Assembly: GCA_009667805.1 (NCBI GenBank)
Contig: CM019065.1
Location: 157,843,322 to 157,907,321, forward strand
Source: Leptobrachium leishanense
Lineage: Eukaryota > Chordata > Amphibia > Anura > Megophryidae
Direction of reading: 5' to 3'
DNA length: 64,000 nt
The first letter of the stretch is position 1, and each line of letters starts with the position of its first letter. Positions 22,107 through 54,160 of this stretch are shown here, piece by piece. A model generated the notes under the pieces. It did not search any database and was not told the DNA's origin. It worked only from the letters and a program-made list of their open reading frames with translations. Both the position numbers and the translations under genes were made by a program.

Positions 22107-22888
22107 CCCCCGCACCCCGGCGCCTGGCAGCAGCTTCCTCGCTGCTCGCTGGCCAGGCGCCGAATGATATTGCGGTCGCTTCCGCACACGTGGGGAAGCC
22201 GGGGGGCGGGGCCTGGCGGGCTGACGCGGACCCGCCGGGTTTAAAGCCCAGGCTCTCAGAAATGCCGGTGCCCTGACGTGGTAGTTACTTCCCGCAGAGC
22301 TCTTGCATATTTGGCAACAACTATTCTGTGTATTGACCCCTTGGCATTGGCAAACGACTATTCTGTGTATTGACCCCTTGGCATTGGCAAACGACTATTC
22401 TGTGTATTGACCCCTTGGCATTGGCAAACGACTATTCTGTGTATGACCCCTGGCATTGGCGAACGAACCACTCTGTGTATGATCCCTGGCATTGGCGAAC
22501 GAACCATTCTGTGCATAACCCCTGGTATTGGCATCAACTCTTCTAATTCTGGTATTGAGGTCAGTCTGTGTGGCACCCTAAGCACACATCAGACTACCCC
22601 TTGTGTTGTTAGGGTCTTGGGAAGAGCTAATCATTCTAATTTTTGTGTATCATTCTGTGTCTGTCTAGTCGTGCCGACCACTCTAAGGATCGGAAGGGTA
22701 GAGACTGTTCTGTGTCTAGAAACCACTACTCAGATAAAGCAGAGGGATCCGTGACGTCTCTCTTGTACGTGCTCTGTACTGCCATTCTTGTAGTCTGTCT
22801 AGTCGTGCCGACCACTCTAAGGATCGGAAGGGTAGAGAGTGTCCTGCGTATAGGGACCACCACTCTAGTATCAGGGGGATCCGTGACA
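22096..22888 (+). repeat. 3' LTR of the chromovirus
   Basis: It has the same length and nearly the same sequence as the 5' LTR. A short G-run (AGAGGGGGGGTTC) precedes it as polypurine tract. TAAAC follows at 22889-22893. Confidence 0.95.
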
Positions 22889-23011
22889 TAAACCCCCTTG
22901 CAAATTCATACACTGGTATTGCTTTATTTTGTTTCCACTCCACTGGGTCAGATGACCAAACGTCAATCCCGCACACAGAGCTCCGGATCCAGCTGCAACA
23001 GAAATCACATA

Positions 23012-24202
<1,191 letters not shown>

Positions 24203-24282
24203 CAGTGGCGTAGTGTGGGTTGTCAGCGCCTGGGGACAGCCAAGAATTGTGCGCCCCCCCCCCCAACCTGTGGACACGTTAT

Positions 24283-24660
24283 CGATATTGCCCCAGCTCA
24301 CACATGGATTTGCCCCAGCCAGCTCACACATGAATATTGCCCCAGCTCACACATGGATTTGCCCCAGCCAGCTCACACATGAATATTGCCCCAGCTCACA
24401 CACGGATTTGCCCCAGCTCACACACGGATTTGCCCCAGCTCACACACGGATTTGCCCCAGCTCACACACGGATTTGCCCCCCAGCACATGGATTTGCCCC
24501 CCAGCACATGGATTTGCCCCAGCACATGGATTTGCCCCAGCACATGGATTTGCCCCAGCACATGGATTTGCCCCAGCACATGGATTTGCCCCAGCACATG
24601 GATTTGCCCCAGCACATGGATATGCCCCAGCACATGGATATGCCCCAGCTCTCACCTGGA
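24283..24660 (+). repeat. Minisatellite, CACACATGGATTTGCCCCAG type
   Basis: Units of 17-24 bp (GCCCCAGCTCACACATGGAT and the shorter GCCCCAGCACATGGATTT) repeat about 19 times. The units are the reverse complement of those at 32955-33855. Open frames in all directions here are repeat artefacts. Confidence 0.95.
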
Positions 24661-24675
24661 TATTGCCCCAGCTCC

Positions 24676-24908
24676 CGGGCAGCGGGAGTGCCTGCCCGCC
24701 CCGGTCCTGAACAGCGTGCGAGTCCGTCCTGTTGAAGGGGAGGCAGCTGCGTGCGTGCGCAGGTCACGCGGTCCGGCCAGTCAGGTGGTACAGAGACTCG
24801 GTACCACCTGATTAGACGGACCACGTGACCTGCGCCTGCACGCAGCCGCCTCCCCTTCAACAGGACGGACTCACTGTTTAGGACCGGGCAGGCACTCCCG
24901 CTGCCCGG
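24676..24908. repeat. 230-bp imperfect palindrome, copy A
   Basis: The left arm CGGGCAGCGGGAGTGCCTGC...TCAGGTGGTAC and the right arm GTACCACCTGA...GCAGGCACTCCCGCTGCCCG are inverted copies with a centre near 24797. A folded single strand would make a hairpin of over 100 bp with mismatches. Confidence 0.9.
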
Positions 24909-25023
24909 CATCTGGGTCCCCTCAACCCGCGGGCCCTTGGGCGGCGGCCAAGGGCCCGGCGGGTCAGTCGGGCCACAAGTTTTAGGGGCACATAATTTCA
25001 AAAGAAATTATGCGCCCCTAAAC

Positions 25024-25515
25024 AAAACTTTAAATAATCTCTTAACCACAGAGTGTATTCTGACATTTCATACATTATAAAAGTTTGCAAAAAAAAGTTA
25101 TTTTGCACCATATTCTGCACACTCTCTTTTGGAGGTCACGGAATAGAGGAGGTGCACAGAGGAACGAAGCTATCCCCAGAGTTTATCACACCCTTTCTGA
25201 TATACCCTACAGATACAAACTATACCTAGCGGACTCTTGGAATTATATGACGGCTCTTTATATTTTAATTTTTATTGTTTGCCCCCGCATTATTTCTGTT
25301 TTCCCCATCCATGGTTGTTACAAAACAAGTTGACTTCTACATGGTATTGACACAACCTTCTTTCTATATATGGGGTCGTTGTAATTATTACATATACTAA
25401 GCCAGGAATATAACTCCAGTAGATCATCTAGCACTTGTACATCTTTAAAGAGCATTTCCAACTTCTCACCACTAGAGGGCGATTTAGTCTGCAATAAGGG
25501 TTTCAGAACCGATAT
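25024..25515. other. No recognisable feature
   Basis: AT-rich single-copy-looking sequence. No gene, terminal repeat or tandem array could be supported. Confidence 0.45.
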
Positions 25516-25527
25516 TTGTTTTTGTTT

Positions 25528-25735
25528 TTTTGAGAAAGGATTTTACCAGGAAGATACTTTGAGATTTCTCTCATTTTCAAGTATGTCCTGGGTGGCGAGT
25601 ATGTACCGTTAGGTGTCTTGCCCAAGGACACTTACTGGAGAGGTTGCTCGCTGGGATCAAGCCCATGACTCCACAGGCTCTCTCCATGCAGAGCAGTGAT
25701 GTTACCTCTACTCCACCCAGCCGGTATGAGAGGTA
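25528..25735 (+). repeat. Dispersed repeat, TTTTACCAGGAAGG family, longest copy
   Basis: This is the fullest of five copies: GAGAAAGGATTTTACCAGGA, CTCATTTTCAAGTATGTCC, GGTGTCTTGCCCAAGGACAC, then GGGATCAAGCCCATGACTCC and ACTCCACCCAGCCGG. The last part resembles the kind of B-box region seen in tRNA-derived SINEs, but I cannot assign it. Confidence 0.55.
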
Positions 25736-26352
25736 TATATGTTTTAAATACAGTGCTTTACATAGAATTTGTTCTGGTATACAATGTATATGATTGCGCC
25801 GAGGCAGGACCCTTTGTATTTTCACTTATTTTCTCCAGCCTCTGTACTATTTCCAACTTTTCAAGCACACAACTCCTCGTTTCTGATCACCACCTCCTTT
25901 CCTGGAAACTTGTCCTGCCGCCAACCCACACTCCTGCTTCTACCCCCACTCCTCTTCTACCTAGAAGGCATCTTGGTGCCCTGAATCTCAGGCTACTTTC
26001 CACCATTATCCATCCATCCAAAACGTGACTGTGCATCTTTCCACCCCTTTATTTATTTATTTGCCCAAATTGGTTGCACTATCAAGGTTATTCAAAGAGA
26101 GCCGATCTGGCCCCGAAAGGTAACAGAACAGTGAAAATCAGCATACGGTTACCTTTCCTGGCCATTCGGCTATTCAGAGAGCAGGCAGTTCGCCAAATCT
26201 TAAATTAGGCTGATTAAATTTAAAATGCATTTTAAAACTGAATACTAATTATTTTATTGTTTTTAAATTCATTGCACTGTTCGCACTTTGACCACTGTGT
26301 GGCGCTGGGTAGACAGACACTACTAAACTATGTATGTTTTATTATTTATTAA

Positions 26353-26766
26353 CCCCCCTGACGGTTATGTCGAGTGTGTCTCGTAGTTAAATTTCACCAC
26401 TGAAAGCGTTAACCCCGAGCCACACTCAGGCTGCATACATCACCTCTCCCTGTGCTCCCTCGATGTCCCCTGCAGTCTCCTCCGGCGATCGCAGCGTTTT
26501 ACTTCCTGGTTTCCTTCTTGCGAGGAGGGAACCAGTAAGTATGAGGGTCGCGATCGTCAGAGGAGACTGCGTGGACATCAAGGGAGCGCAGGGAGAGGTG
26601 ATGTATCCAGCGGCATCCCGAGTGTTGCTCGGGGTTACCGCTTCCCTCATATAAATTTAACCCCGAGCCGCACTCGGGATACCGCTAGCGGGGGCAAAAA
26701 AAATAAATATAAATAGACCACTTTTTGACAAGCAAATATGAAAAAAAAAACAGACCGCCAGGGAGG
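26353..26766. mobile_element. MITE with TTAA target duplications (piggyBac-type)
   Basis: TTAA occurs at 26349-26352 and 26767-26770. The ends CCCCCCTGACGGT and, reversed, CCTCCCTGGCGGT are inverted repeats. Most of the 414 bp folds on itself: the arm CATCACCTCTCCCTG...GATCGC is matched by GCGATCGTC...CAGGGAGAGGTGATG. No transposase is present. Confidence 0.8.
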
Positions 26767-26770
26767 TTAA

Positions 26771-26995
26771 GCGCCAACACATTCTGCAGTGCTGTACAAA
26801 AGGTGCAGTGGTTAAAGACAGGACAATTCTACAATACATACAGGAGGCCGGTCAGAATTCCTGCCAGCAGATACAGGAGGACATGAGGACCCTATTCCCG
26901 TGGGAATTTACAATCTCGTGGGTAATTTGTTATTCTGTCTCTCCCATTGTATAGCGCTATGGAACTTGTTGGCGCTTTATAAATACTTGTAACCA
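26771..26995. repeat. Two opposed L2-type tails
   Basis: 26771-26912 is the reverse complement of the 3' tail at about 1155-1300 (GCGCCAACACATTCTGCAGT ... CCCTATTCCCGTGGGAATTT). 26913-26995 is a forward tail ending GTTGGCGCTTTATAAATAC. Together they form an inverted arrangement. Confidence 0.65.
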
Positions 26996-29223
26996 ACTGC
27001 TGCACCGCAGTTTATTTAAACTGTGCTGCGTCACAGTTACCCCTGATCCTGTGCTGTGACACAGAATATTGTTCCCATGCTGCACCATGGGTGTTTTTAT
27101 GTGCCTGTGCTGCGTCACAGTGTACATTTTGTATTAAGTCTGCAAGGATTGAATAAAGCTCAAAGTCCGCTGTACAGGAGTGATTGTGTCTGGTTGCATA
27201 ACCTGGCCTTTGCGAAAGCCATTTAATATATCATGGCATTGGACAAGGAGGGTTCTGTGTTATTACAGAGCCAATATGTATAAAAGTGAGAAGCTGTGGA
27301 CTTAATTTGCATATCGTACACTGAGTTCTTTGCTGCATTTGGGGAATGTAGCACATGAGCTCTGTAAGCAGTTCTCTGAATTGCTGGTATGTGTAAAACA
27401 CACACACACTTATGCAGAATGTGGTTGGATGCTGGCACCCTTTAAAATAAAAATGTCACCATCCATCACTGGAATTGCCCCTATGGGTACTGGGAGGTAG
27501 ATAGCAGGTCCAGACCCCTGGGATCTCTGGAGGGCCTGGGGTTCTCTTTTTGCGATCCCTGCTGCTGTTATTCCAAGCTGGAAGCTCAAATAACAGTCTT
27601 AATTTTTATTATTGTGATCAATTTTCTTCCTTGCAGTGATCACAGTACAGTTACTAGTTTTTATAAAGTGCTAACAAGTTCCATAGCGCGGTACAAAGGG
27701 AGGCAGAGTAACAAATATACATGCAAGTTAAACACACAGAACAGTAGGAGCTCCTGGGTGGTGGAGAGTTTACAATCTTAAAGTAGAGGTGGCACACTTT
27801 CATATGATTTTTGTTAACCATATTTTTTAAACCCTTACGGGTTAAATTTATTATATTTTATTTCAGTAATTTTATTTTGCTTATTTTAGTTGATTTTGCT
27901 GTTTTTTGTTATAGGAGATTGCATAGGTAGGGGCTTAAAAAATAGGAGTTTTACAAAAAAGTGTAAAAATTCCTTTTGGTAAATACCCTATGATGTCTAC
28001 TTTATATTAATATATACTTTTGTGTGGACATTTTGCTTCCTGTGACGGCTATACAGTTAGAAGGCAAAAATACTATTTTCTTAAAATCGTGCCACACTCC
28101 ATTTATTTTGTGACCTATATCCCCCCCAAAAAAACTTAAATCCTAAACATACGAAGTACCCCATAAATCAGGACAAATGTATTTATTTTGAATTACTTTT
28201 TCTTCAGCTGCACTAATTATGTACACATTATCAATGCCAAAACTCTGAAAAGTGGATTTCCAATCTTCTGTATTTTCTTTATAGTATTATATCAAATGAA
28301 ATCACTATTTGTCCTGTAAAAAACTGTATTTACTATGAATTAGGTGCAATGAATGAGGAAGATGGAACTTATGGTTGCAATGCACATGTCAAAATTGCTT
28401 GTGTCATTAAGTAAATATAAAAAGGGGCTAATCTGCAGTACTAAGTGCACTGAAGAAAGTGATGTATATTTTGTAACCTACAATAAAACATGACTTCAAG
28501 AAGCATTTTAACATAATTGGTATAAACAGAGAAAAAGGTCAACTCCAGCAATGTAAAAGTTAGTACTTTGGTTCAGGAGAAAGTCAACCTACCTTACCCA
28601 ACAGAGTTTACACTGGGCGAACCTAATGCAAAGGCTTGAGACCTCTTAATGTATATCATACTATTTTTAAACACAGTAATATAACACACCTCTACTGAAC
28701 TACCGGTTCTTAGTCAGATGGGTAATGTGCAAAGTCGTAACAGGAGGGTGCACATATCACACAGCCGTGTGACAACCCAGTCATCATGTTTAAGAACCAG
28801 AAGGATCAAAGAATACAGTGCGAAACAGCAACCCAGCTCAAAGCACCCCCTAACACAGTCACAGTGACAAACTCATAAAACATCAATAAATGATATCAGA
28901 TTGTAAGCTTTAATTTATACTGTCAGACTTTTCATTCATTTTACTTATAATTCCTTCTAAAAGTATTTTTGTTTATTCGAGGATGTTTTTTTGTGCTTTA
29001 TAATGTATGCATTTATTCCAGCCAATCATTACTGGTAACTGCGGTGGGCGGTGTTCTTCCAACATTTCTAAGAGATATAAACGCCAGAGTGTAACTGCTT
29101 TCCCTTGTATGCCTGGTTTTAAATCTGCGCTCATGTCTTTTGTGTTTACAGCTCGGCGCATGTCCGATGCAGATCGTGGTACTTTTCATCGTTTTGCGCG
29201 TGAAGCGGAAGTGGTGTTCGCAC
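26996..29223. other. Intergenic DNA upstream of mak16, no gene seen
   Basis: 27000-27200 has three imperfect GTGCTGCGTCACAGT repeats, then TTGAATAAAGCTC and a GT-rich stretch that could be the end of a solo LTR (weak). 27655-27790 has a reverse tail of TATAAAGTGCTAACAAGTTCC type. The remainder is AT-rich without supported features. Confidence 0.4.
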
Positions 29224-29254
29224 TCTCGCGAGAAGTGGTCCTGCATATGGCGGC
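29224..29254 (+). promoter_or_regulatory. mak16 core promoter: TCTCGCGAGA palindrome and YY1-like site
   Basis: TCTCGCGAGA (29224-29233) is the known palindrome of TATA-less housekeeping promoters. ATGGCGGC (29247-29254) fits a YY1 site. They lie 72-102 bp before the start codon, with no TATA box. Confidence 0.8.
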
Positions 29255-29325
29255 GCTCTGAGTGTACACGCGGGGCAGATTGAGAGTCGGTTGTAGGTTG
29301 ATTTTCGGATCCCGGAGCCGCCAGG

Positions 29326-47269
<17,944 letters not shown>

Positions 47270-47307
47270 TTTCACTGTATGCCTAAATTTATTGGACTCT
47301 TTTTATA

Positions 47308-47313
47308 AATAAA
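47308..47313 (+). terminator. mak16 polyadenylation signal
   Basis: AATAAA lies 39 bases after the stop codon, with TTACTTGTACTCTAAATG downstream, which gives a very short 3' UTR. Confidence 0.8.
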
Positions 47314-47971
47314 ATTACTTGTACTCTAAATGCCTGAGCCATGTAGCAATCAGGAATTGAGCATTGCTATGCTGACATGGCCACATGCTCGTTAAAATGA
47401 AATGCTGAGGGACAAAAACCTGGCAACTAGAAGTAACCTGAGGAGCAAGAGGACGGTTTTCACATGAAGCTATTAAGATTCTACTGAAATGCTTTATTCT
47501 GGATACGTTAAGTTACATATTTCTACTTTATACTCTGGTAGTACATCCATACTGCTAAATATTGCATGGCACGCATTAAAATAGCTCTTATGCTCCATCA
47601 TACACACCTTTTTGTATGACAGATTGGTTAATAGCAGAGGAGATTCTGGTCAGCTTTCTCTGTTTGCACAGTCAGTGGACTGTTGTTTTGATAATGCTGT
47701 ATTCTCTCATTTTGGTATTGCAGTATATCTTTGTATCCTTCCTGTATCTATGAGGACTTCATGATGTCACAGGAGTGCTGATAAAAAATTCCGATGTCCT
47801 GTGACAGATGGCAGGCTTAATCCCCTGCATTGTATTATTGCTATCCTCTCATCCCTGTCCTTGCATCATGCAGTCCTTTGCCATATGGTTGCCACAGCAC
47901 TAACCATACAGAAGAGAAGCTGAGCTCTTAGCTGCGTCCCATTTTCAGACACTTCTTGTAGGGTATTAACC
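47314..47971. other. Downstream of mak16, no feature
   Basis: No gene is recognised on either strand directly after mak16. Confidence 0.4.
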
Positions 47972-48400
47972 TTAAGGCTGGGGTCAGACAAACGCAGTGC
48001 GAACGTGCATTCAGCCACACTTTATTGCGGCCGTAGTAGCAGCAAATGACGGCCAATATACAAAGTATGGCCGCGCAACGCAAGCGGCAAACCGAACGCA
48101 TTTTATCGAGCATGTTGAACCGCTAGTACTGACGCACAGAGTGCGCTGTGTCGGCATAGCTGTGTGTGTGTGCACGTGATTAGGAGACGTCAGCGCACCA
48201 TGTCCGGCCTACATAACGTCCAGAGACGCAAATTTTGGTTACTCAGATTTCTCTTTTTTTCTAGCTCCGTCAAAAATCAAGGCCGTAATTGCGCACCGTA
48301 TGACCGCTATCATGTCTTCCGTGAAAAAGTGCGTCCGGATGCGTGGATGCACTTTTTGACGGTAGACATGAAAAAATGCATTCGTCTGACCCTAGCCTAA
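47972..48400. mobile_element. MITE, copy 3 of the 432-bp family
   Basis: The ends TTAAGGCTGGGGTCAGACAA and ...TCTGACCCTAGCCTAA match the 3377 and 15635 copies, and inner blocks TTAGGAGACGTCAG and CATAACGTCCAG are shared with copy 1. Confidence 0.8.
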
Positions 48401-48465
48401 GAGAAGCAGCCAATTAGAAAGCACCATAGGTCATGCTTTTTCATTGGGCAGCTGAATGTGGCTGG

Positions 48466-48710
48466 AGGATGTCTCGCACTTTGACTTCCTGCACTACAAA
48501 TTCATGCTTCATTCCCAGTCTCGCTTTATTTGTCGCTAAACAAAATAATTTCTCATCCCTCATCAACTCTTCTCGTGATTACAGACATGTTTCATACTTT
48601 CAATCTGTTAATACGCTCCACTTCCACAGCTGTCAGGTTAATAAACTTAGACTAGAAATCTCTTCACTGCCCTCTTCCATGCAACCTTACTCTTTCACTC
48701 CCTGCCCCTC
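48466..48710 (+). repeat. Possible LINE ORF2 fragment
   Basis: One frame reads SLALFVAKQNNFSSLINSSR, which resembles the linker region after the endonuclease in Rex1/CR1-type LINEs. The match is short and from memory, and no other part of such an element is seen. Confidence 0.3.
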
Positions 48711-48715
48711 TTCTA

Positions 48716-49285
48716 TAGGGGTTATTCAAAGAGTACTGAATTGCACCGAACAGTGAATTTTCCTGTACGGTGCAATTTTGTGGCCATTCAAAAAGCTGGC
48801 GATTCGTGAAATATTGGGGAAATACAGTGACCTACGGGGCAGTGAAATCCCCATAGAGAAGTACCTTAATCTATTCAGAGAACACTGGCTTGTCAGTGAA
48901 ATGCCCCGATTTTCACTGCTTTAAGCAGACGAATAGGTTTCAATCTTAAAAAAAAAAAAGCTTCCCTGTCTTTATTGAATATTCAACCGTTTTTCATTTG
49001 CAGCAAAAATACTTTATTTTTGGCAATTGTTGATTTTTTTTTTCTTTCCTTTTTGTTATTCATAGAACCATATATATTTTCATATGCTAGTGTTTTTTTT
49101 TTTGGTTTTTTTTACCCCTGTTAGGCGGCTGGTTGGATTTTTTTAGATGCGTTTGGGGAGCGCCGGATGCATTAGTCAGGTGGATCGATACGGAGCACTT
49201 CGGGGAACCTGCAGTGAATGTGGAATTCACAGCTGGGTAGGCAAATTAGGAGCACTGACATTTCCTCGAACCCCTTATGTCTCCA
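48716..49285. repeat. GGGGTTATTCA-family MITE-like repeat, copy 5
   Basis: It runs from AGGGGTTATTCAAAGAGTAC to GAGCACTGACATTTCCTCGA. It shares CCCCATAGAGAAGTACC, CTATTCAGAGAACACTGG and the poly-T segment with copy 3. Confidence 0.6.
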
Positions 49286-49613
49286 GTCTCTGCCCTTCAT
49301 GTCAGTCTGCCTAACCCCATCTCCTTTCACCTTATTTGGCCTGTCCTGAAGTAGCCATCTCTTGATTTGGGAAAAATGGGAGGGTAGTTTGAAAGGGAGG
49401 TGGGATCAAGAGATGGCCTCTTGATCCCACCTCTTTCAAACTAGTCTCTCTCCCCCCCCCCCTTCTGTTTGAATTGGTTTTCTTGCACCTAATTCCCTAC
49501 TTGACTCACACTGATCTGGCTTTTGCTCCCAGCACTCGGACCAAGATGACTAATGATTTTAGTTGCTGTTAATACCAAAGATTACTTCTCCCTGCTTTTG
49601 ACACTGTTAACTA
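49286..49613. other. No feature apart from a short inverted pair
   Basis: CAAGAGATGG and CCATCTCTTG with GGTGGGATCAAGAGATGGCC form a local fold-back around 49360-49430. Nothing else is supported. Confidence 0.35.
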
Positions 49614-49825
49614 GGGATGAGCTGAACACCCCCGAGTTTGGTTCGAATTCAAACTTTTCAGAAGTTCGAATTCGAACTCAATACAAGTCAATGGGACTCA
49701 AAATTCGATTTTTAGAGTGCCCTCCAAGAGGGCATATATGCTAGATATTTGCCATAAAAGGTGTATGGGGGTCTGGGTAGTGCCCTGGGGGACAGAAAAC
49801 AAGGACAAAAAGTTTAAAAAAAAAG
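49614..49825. repeat. Partial second copy of the 4681-7460 hAT, without Tc1
   Basis: It starts TAGGGATGAGCTGAACACCC and follows the 4681 element through AGAGTGCCCTCCAAGAGGGC and GGTGTATGGGGGTCTGGGTA, then ends. At the position of the Tc1 in the other copy it reads GGGCATATATGCTAG, the empty site. Confidence 0.85.
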
Positions 49826-50307
49826 ATGTTTTTAACCCCTTCACTGCTGACGATGTGTGGGCTCAGTTACGTCCTCCTCAGCATACAGCAGGAGTGTCCC
49901 ACACGTCATCAGCTTTGCGGGACCCCCAGTGGAGATACTCCCCTCTCTGTCCGGGGTCCTGCGGTGTTGACTTCAGCTCCTCCCGACGTAAATGCGATGA
50001 CATCATTTCCAGGCGACCCCCCCTGGCAAAGCCGGGAGATTGCCTGGAAGGGAGGGGGGGAAATCCGTTTGGATCTCCCGATCGGGAGGTCCCACAAAAA
50101 AAAGCCAGGCACCGCTTAAAAGGAGAGAGTCTCCCCTTTTAAGCAGTGCCTGGCTTTAACCCCTTAGGCACCGGCTCGCACTTCGGCGCCGAAGTGCGGC
50201 CTAGCTCCGGTGGGGGCTGCTATCTTGGATGGCAGCTCCACCCCCGGATCCCCCTGAAGGAGATTCAGGCCAGGAGATGGTCGCCTTTCTGAGCCGGGTG
50301 GCCATCT
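49826..50307. other. Repeat-derived GC-rich DNA, unclassified
   Basis: TTAACCCCTTCACTGC at about 49831 and TTTAACCCCTTAGGCACC at 50155 resemble TTAA-type MITE ends in direct order. CTTAAAAGGAGAGAG and CTCCCCTTTTAAG pair as a hairpin near 50130. Confidence 0.35.
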
Positions 50308-50922
50308 TGTTCAGAATATTGGTTCACTTGAATATAACTAGGTAGATATTAGTTGGAATTAGAATGAAGTTTACATAGAGTCTTAGGAATGTGTTAGATC
50401 GGCAGTAAAAGCAATTAAAATAGGGAAGATCTGGGCCGTTGCTGGCACAGAAAGAAAGGATGAGGGATGGATACATCAAGGTCACAGAGGCCTGTAGCTG
50501 AGACAAGAGCGTGAAAGCAGACCAGGCTTTATCTAAAGCAAACAATAAACAAGCCCAAGGGAGGTGGGCACAGGCAGGATCCAGCGTAGTAGCAAATCAT
50601 TTTCTGTCTAACATGAAGCTTGCCAATTTATGACCAATGAATGGAATGTCTTTGTATTCGATTAAGGGAGGTATTGTCCCACGTGGGGTGGGATAGTGTC
50701 ACCAGGAGGTGGGCTAATTGTGATGTACCTAATTATGTATTCGGGGTATAAAACCTCGTGACTGGGGAATCGGGGCTCATTCTTTGTGATTTGAATCCTG
50801 TTTGAGCATCTGTTGTGACGTCACAATACAGTTTGCCTTTCCTGAAGAGACTCGTGTTCAGTCAATCCTTGTCTGTGCCAGCCCGGCCTCGTCCCGAGTG
50901 AACCAAGTGGATTCCGGTTACA
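50308..50922 (+). repeat. 5' LTR of the endogenous retrovirus
   Basis: The end is set by GGTTACA (50922) just before the primer site. TATAAAA is at 50747-50753. The start is a guess at TGTTCAGAATATTGG (50308), as no second LTR is available for comparison. Confidence 0.55.
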
Positions 50923-50926
50923 TTTC

Positions 50927-50949
50927 TGGGGGCTCGTGAGCCGGGATTC
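50927..50949 (+). promoter_or_regulatory. Retroviral primer binding site, tRNA-Pro type
   Basis: TGGGGGCTCGT then, after GAG, CCGGGATT matches the tRNA-Pro site of gammaretroviruses with three inserted bases. It lies 4 bases after the LTR. Confidence 0.7.
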
Positions 50950-51178
50950 GGGCCTTTGCCGGCACGGCAACGACTGCTGGACACTGTAGCGGTTGACTGC
51001 AGGTGCGAGTGATCCCGCCGGTTGGGCGTCCGTTGAAGGTGAGCTGACATCTGCAGGCTCCAAGCAGGATTTCCTGTTCAGTGGGTCTCGTCCCAAACGG
51101 ATTCCCGGCCCGGGAAGCTGGGACACCCCGAGTCTGAGGAAACAGCAAGCAGCGCGGCGATAGGTAAAGTGTCTTCTA

Positions 51179-52768
<1,590 letters not shown>

Positions 52769-52770
52769 TA

Positions 52771-53571
52771 TGTTTGTATGTGTATTGGAGATACCGGTAT
52801 AAGGGGAACGTCCGACCATAGTTGGATAAGGAGACCCACGGTCTCGTTGACATACCGAACCCGCCGCCGACAGCACGAACAAGTAAAGGAGCCAGAGTGG
52901 CTAACGCGTGTCTGAACCCGGGGGATCGGATGTTGACTAAAGGGTAGTTCTGTATGTGGGGGAGAGGGTAGCCAAGTGGAGTTTCATTGTCAGAGTCAGT
53001 GCTTGTAAATAAAGCTTCTGCACGTGGACAAGGAAAGGAGGAGGGATTTCTGTGACTGGGCTAAGAGCCCTGAGTCAGTGCTAGTGTGTATGTCGTGTAG
53101 TGAAGGGGGCCAGTGGTAGCTGCAGCGGGAGTGGTGCCGAGTGGGTAGATTGCCCATAGGCAAATTGGAATTGCAGACGGGAGTGTTGTCATAGAACGGG
53201 GTACACATAGTCACAAGCAGACAAGCGTTAGAGATCAATCAATTGGGTATAAGGAGCCAAGAGGAGGGATGGCTTGCCCTCGGCTAGTAGAAAGAGTAGA
53301 ATTGTTTATGTATTGTTTTGTGCTGGATGTATCTGGTACAGTATGTGCTGTGAGTGATTGATTGTGCGCCTACTTGCCTATCAAGGAAGCAAATCTGAGA
53401 GTGGACTCCTAAAGTACGTTTTCGGCTCAGGCGACTGCAGTCGACTACTGACGGAGGAAGCAAACACGTTTCAAGAGAATTGTTGACTGAAGTACCAGAC
53501 AGTTGATTTCAAGTGTTTTTGCTGAAAGTAATATCTGCATTGTGAAAAAGTTACTGCTTTTAAGAGTAATA
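52771..53571 (+). other. Retroviral leader region
   Basis: This non-coding stretch lies between the Tc1 insertion and the gag start, expected to contain the packaging region. No conserved motif can be assigned with confidence. Confidence 0.5.
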
Positions 53572-54160
53572 ATGGGTAACGGGTCGTCCAAACCCAAGAA
53601 GGGTGAGACGCCCTTGGAGTATATGGTGCGGAATTTTGAAGTGTTGTATGCAACACATGATTATGGTGTGGATTTGAGTAAAGAGAAATTGATATTATTG
53701 TGTACAATAGTATGGCCACTGTTGGTTCCAGAATGGCCAGAACAGGGGTCTATGGACCCGGAGTTAATACAGAGAGTGCGCTCCCAGATAACCGGGAGAT
53801 GTGGTCATCCTGAACAGTACCCGTATATGGAGGTATTGTGTGAAGGATAAAAGTCATTTTATAATGATGGCGGGACAAAACAAGAAACAGGTACCCCCGA
53901 ATAATAAAAATAATCGTAAATATAGAAAAACGGTGTTGGTAGAACATCTGGAGGAGATTGACTCCCTGCCCCCGCATTATCCGTCATGTTATGGGGCAGC
54001 CAGAGAGGCTTTGAGTGCCGCGGTTGCGCGAGCGGAGAGGGGGGAGCAGGCAGCTGCTACTTCCCGGCCGGCTCCCTCGTATCGAGGAAGAAGAGGAGGG
54101 GGCTACGGGTGGAGGAGACAGAGAGGTCCTACCAGAAAAGATTGAAATGCCTGATGGGAA

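Larger units (their letters stand above)
16973..22888 (+). mobile_element. Ty3/Gypsy chromovirus (sushi/Tf1-like), complete with LTRs
   Basis: The element is 5916 bp with two 793-bp LTRs (16973-17765, 22096-22888; TGTCACGG...CCGTGACA) and perfect TAAAC duplications (16968-16972, 22889-22893). Gag, protease, reverse transcriptase, RNase H, integrase and a terminal chromodomain lie in that order, as in vertebrate sushi-type chromoviruses. The primer site is not tRNA-like but complementary to the predicted RNA 5' end. About seven single-base frame breaks make it non-coding as read, while the LTRs differ at only a handful of positions. Confidence 0.96.
24203..25023 (+). mobile_element. CAGTGGCGTA-type element carrying a minisatellite and a long palindrome, copy A
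   Basis: It begins CAGTGGCGTAGTGTGGG inside the Tc1 copy, followed by a C-run, a GCCCCAGCTCACACATGGAT minisatellite, a 230-bp palindrome, and GGCGGCGGCCAAGGGCCCGG. It ends near a small hairpin (TTAGGGGCACATAATTTC and its complement). The left end resembles hAT termini. The right terminus is not identified, so the end is approximate. Confidence 0.5.

Noticed and set aside
24213..25001. Open frames of 130-180 codons on both strands
   Set aside because: They are translation of the GCCCCAGCACATGGATTT array and the adjacent palindrome.
26996..27220. Solo LTR ending near 27190
   Set aside because: AATAAA and a GT-rich stretch are present, but there are no TG...CA borders or duplications. Kept only as a weak note.
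47314..50300. A TTI2 gene convergent with mak16, as I recall in mammals
   Set aside because: No exon or motif of TTI2 could be recognised on either strand here.
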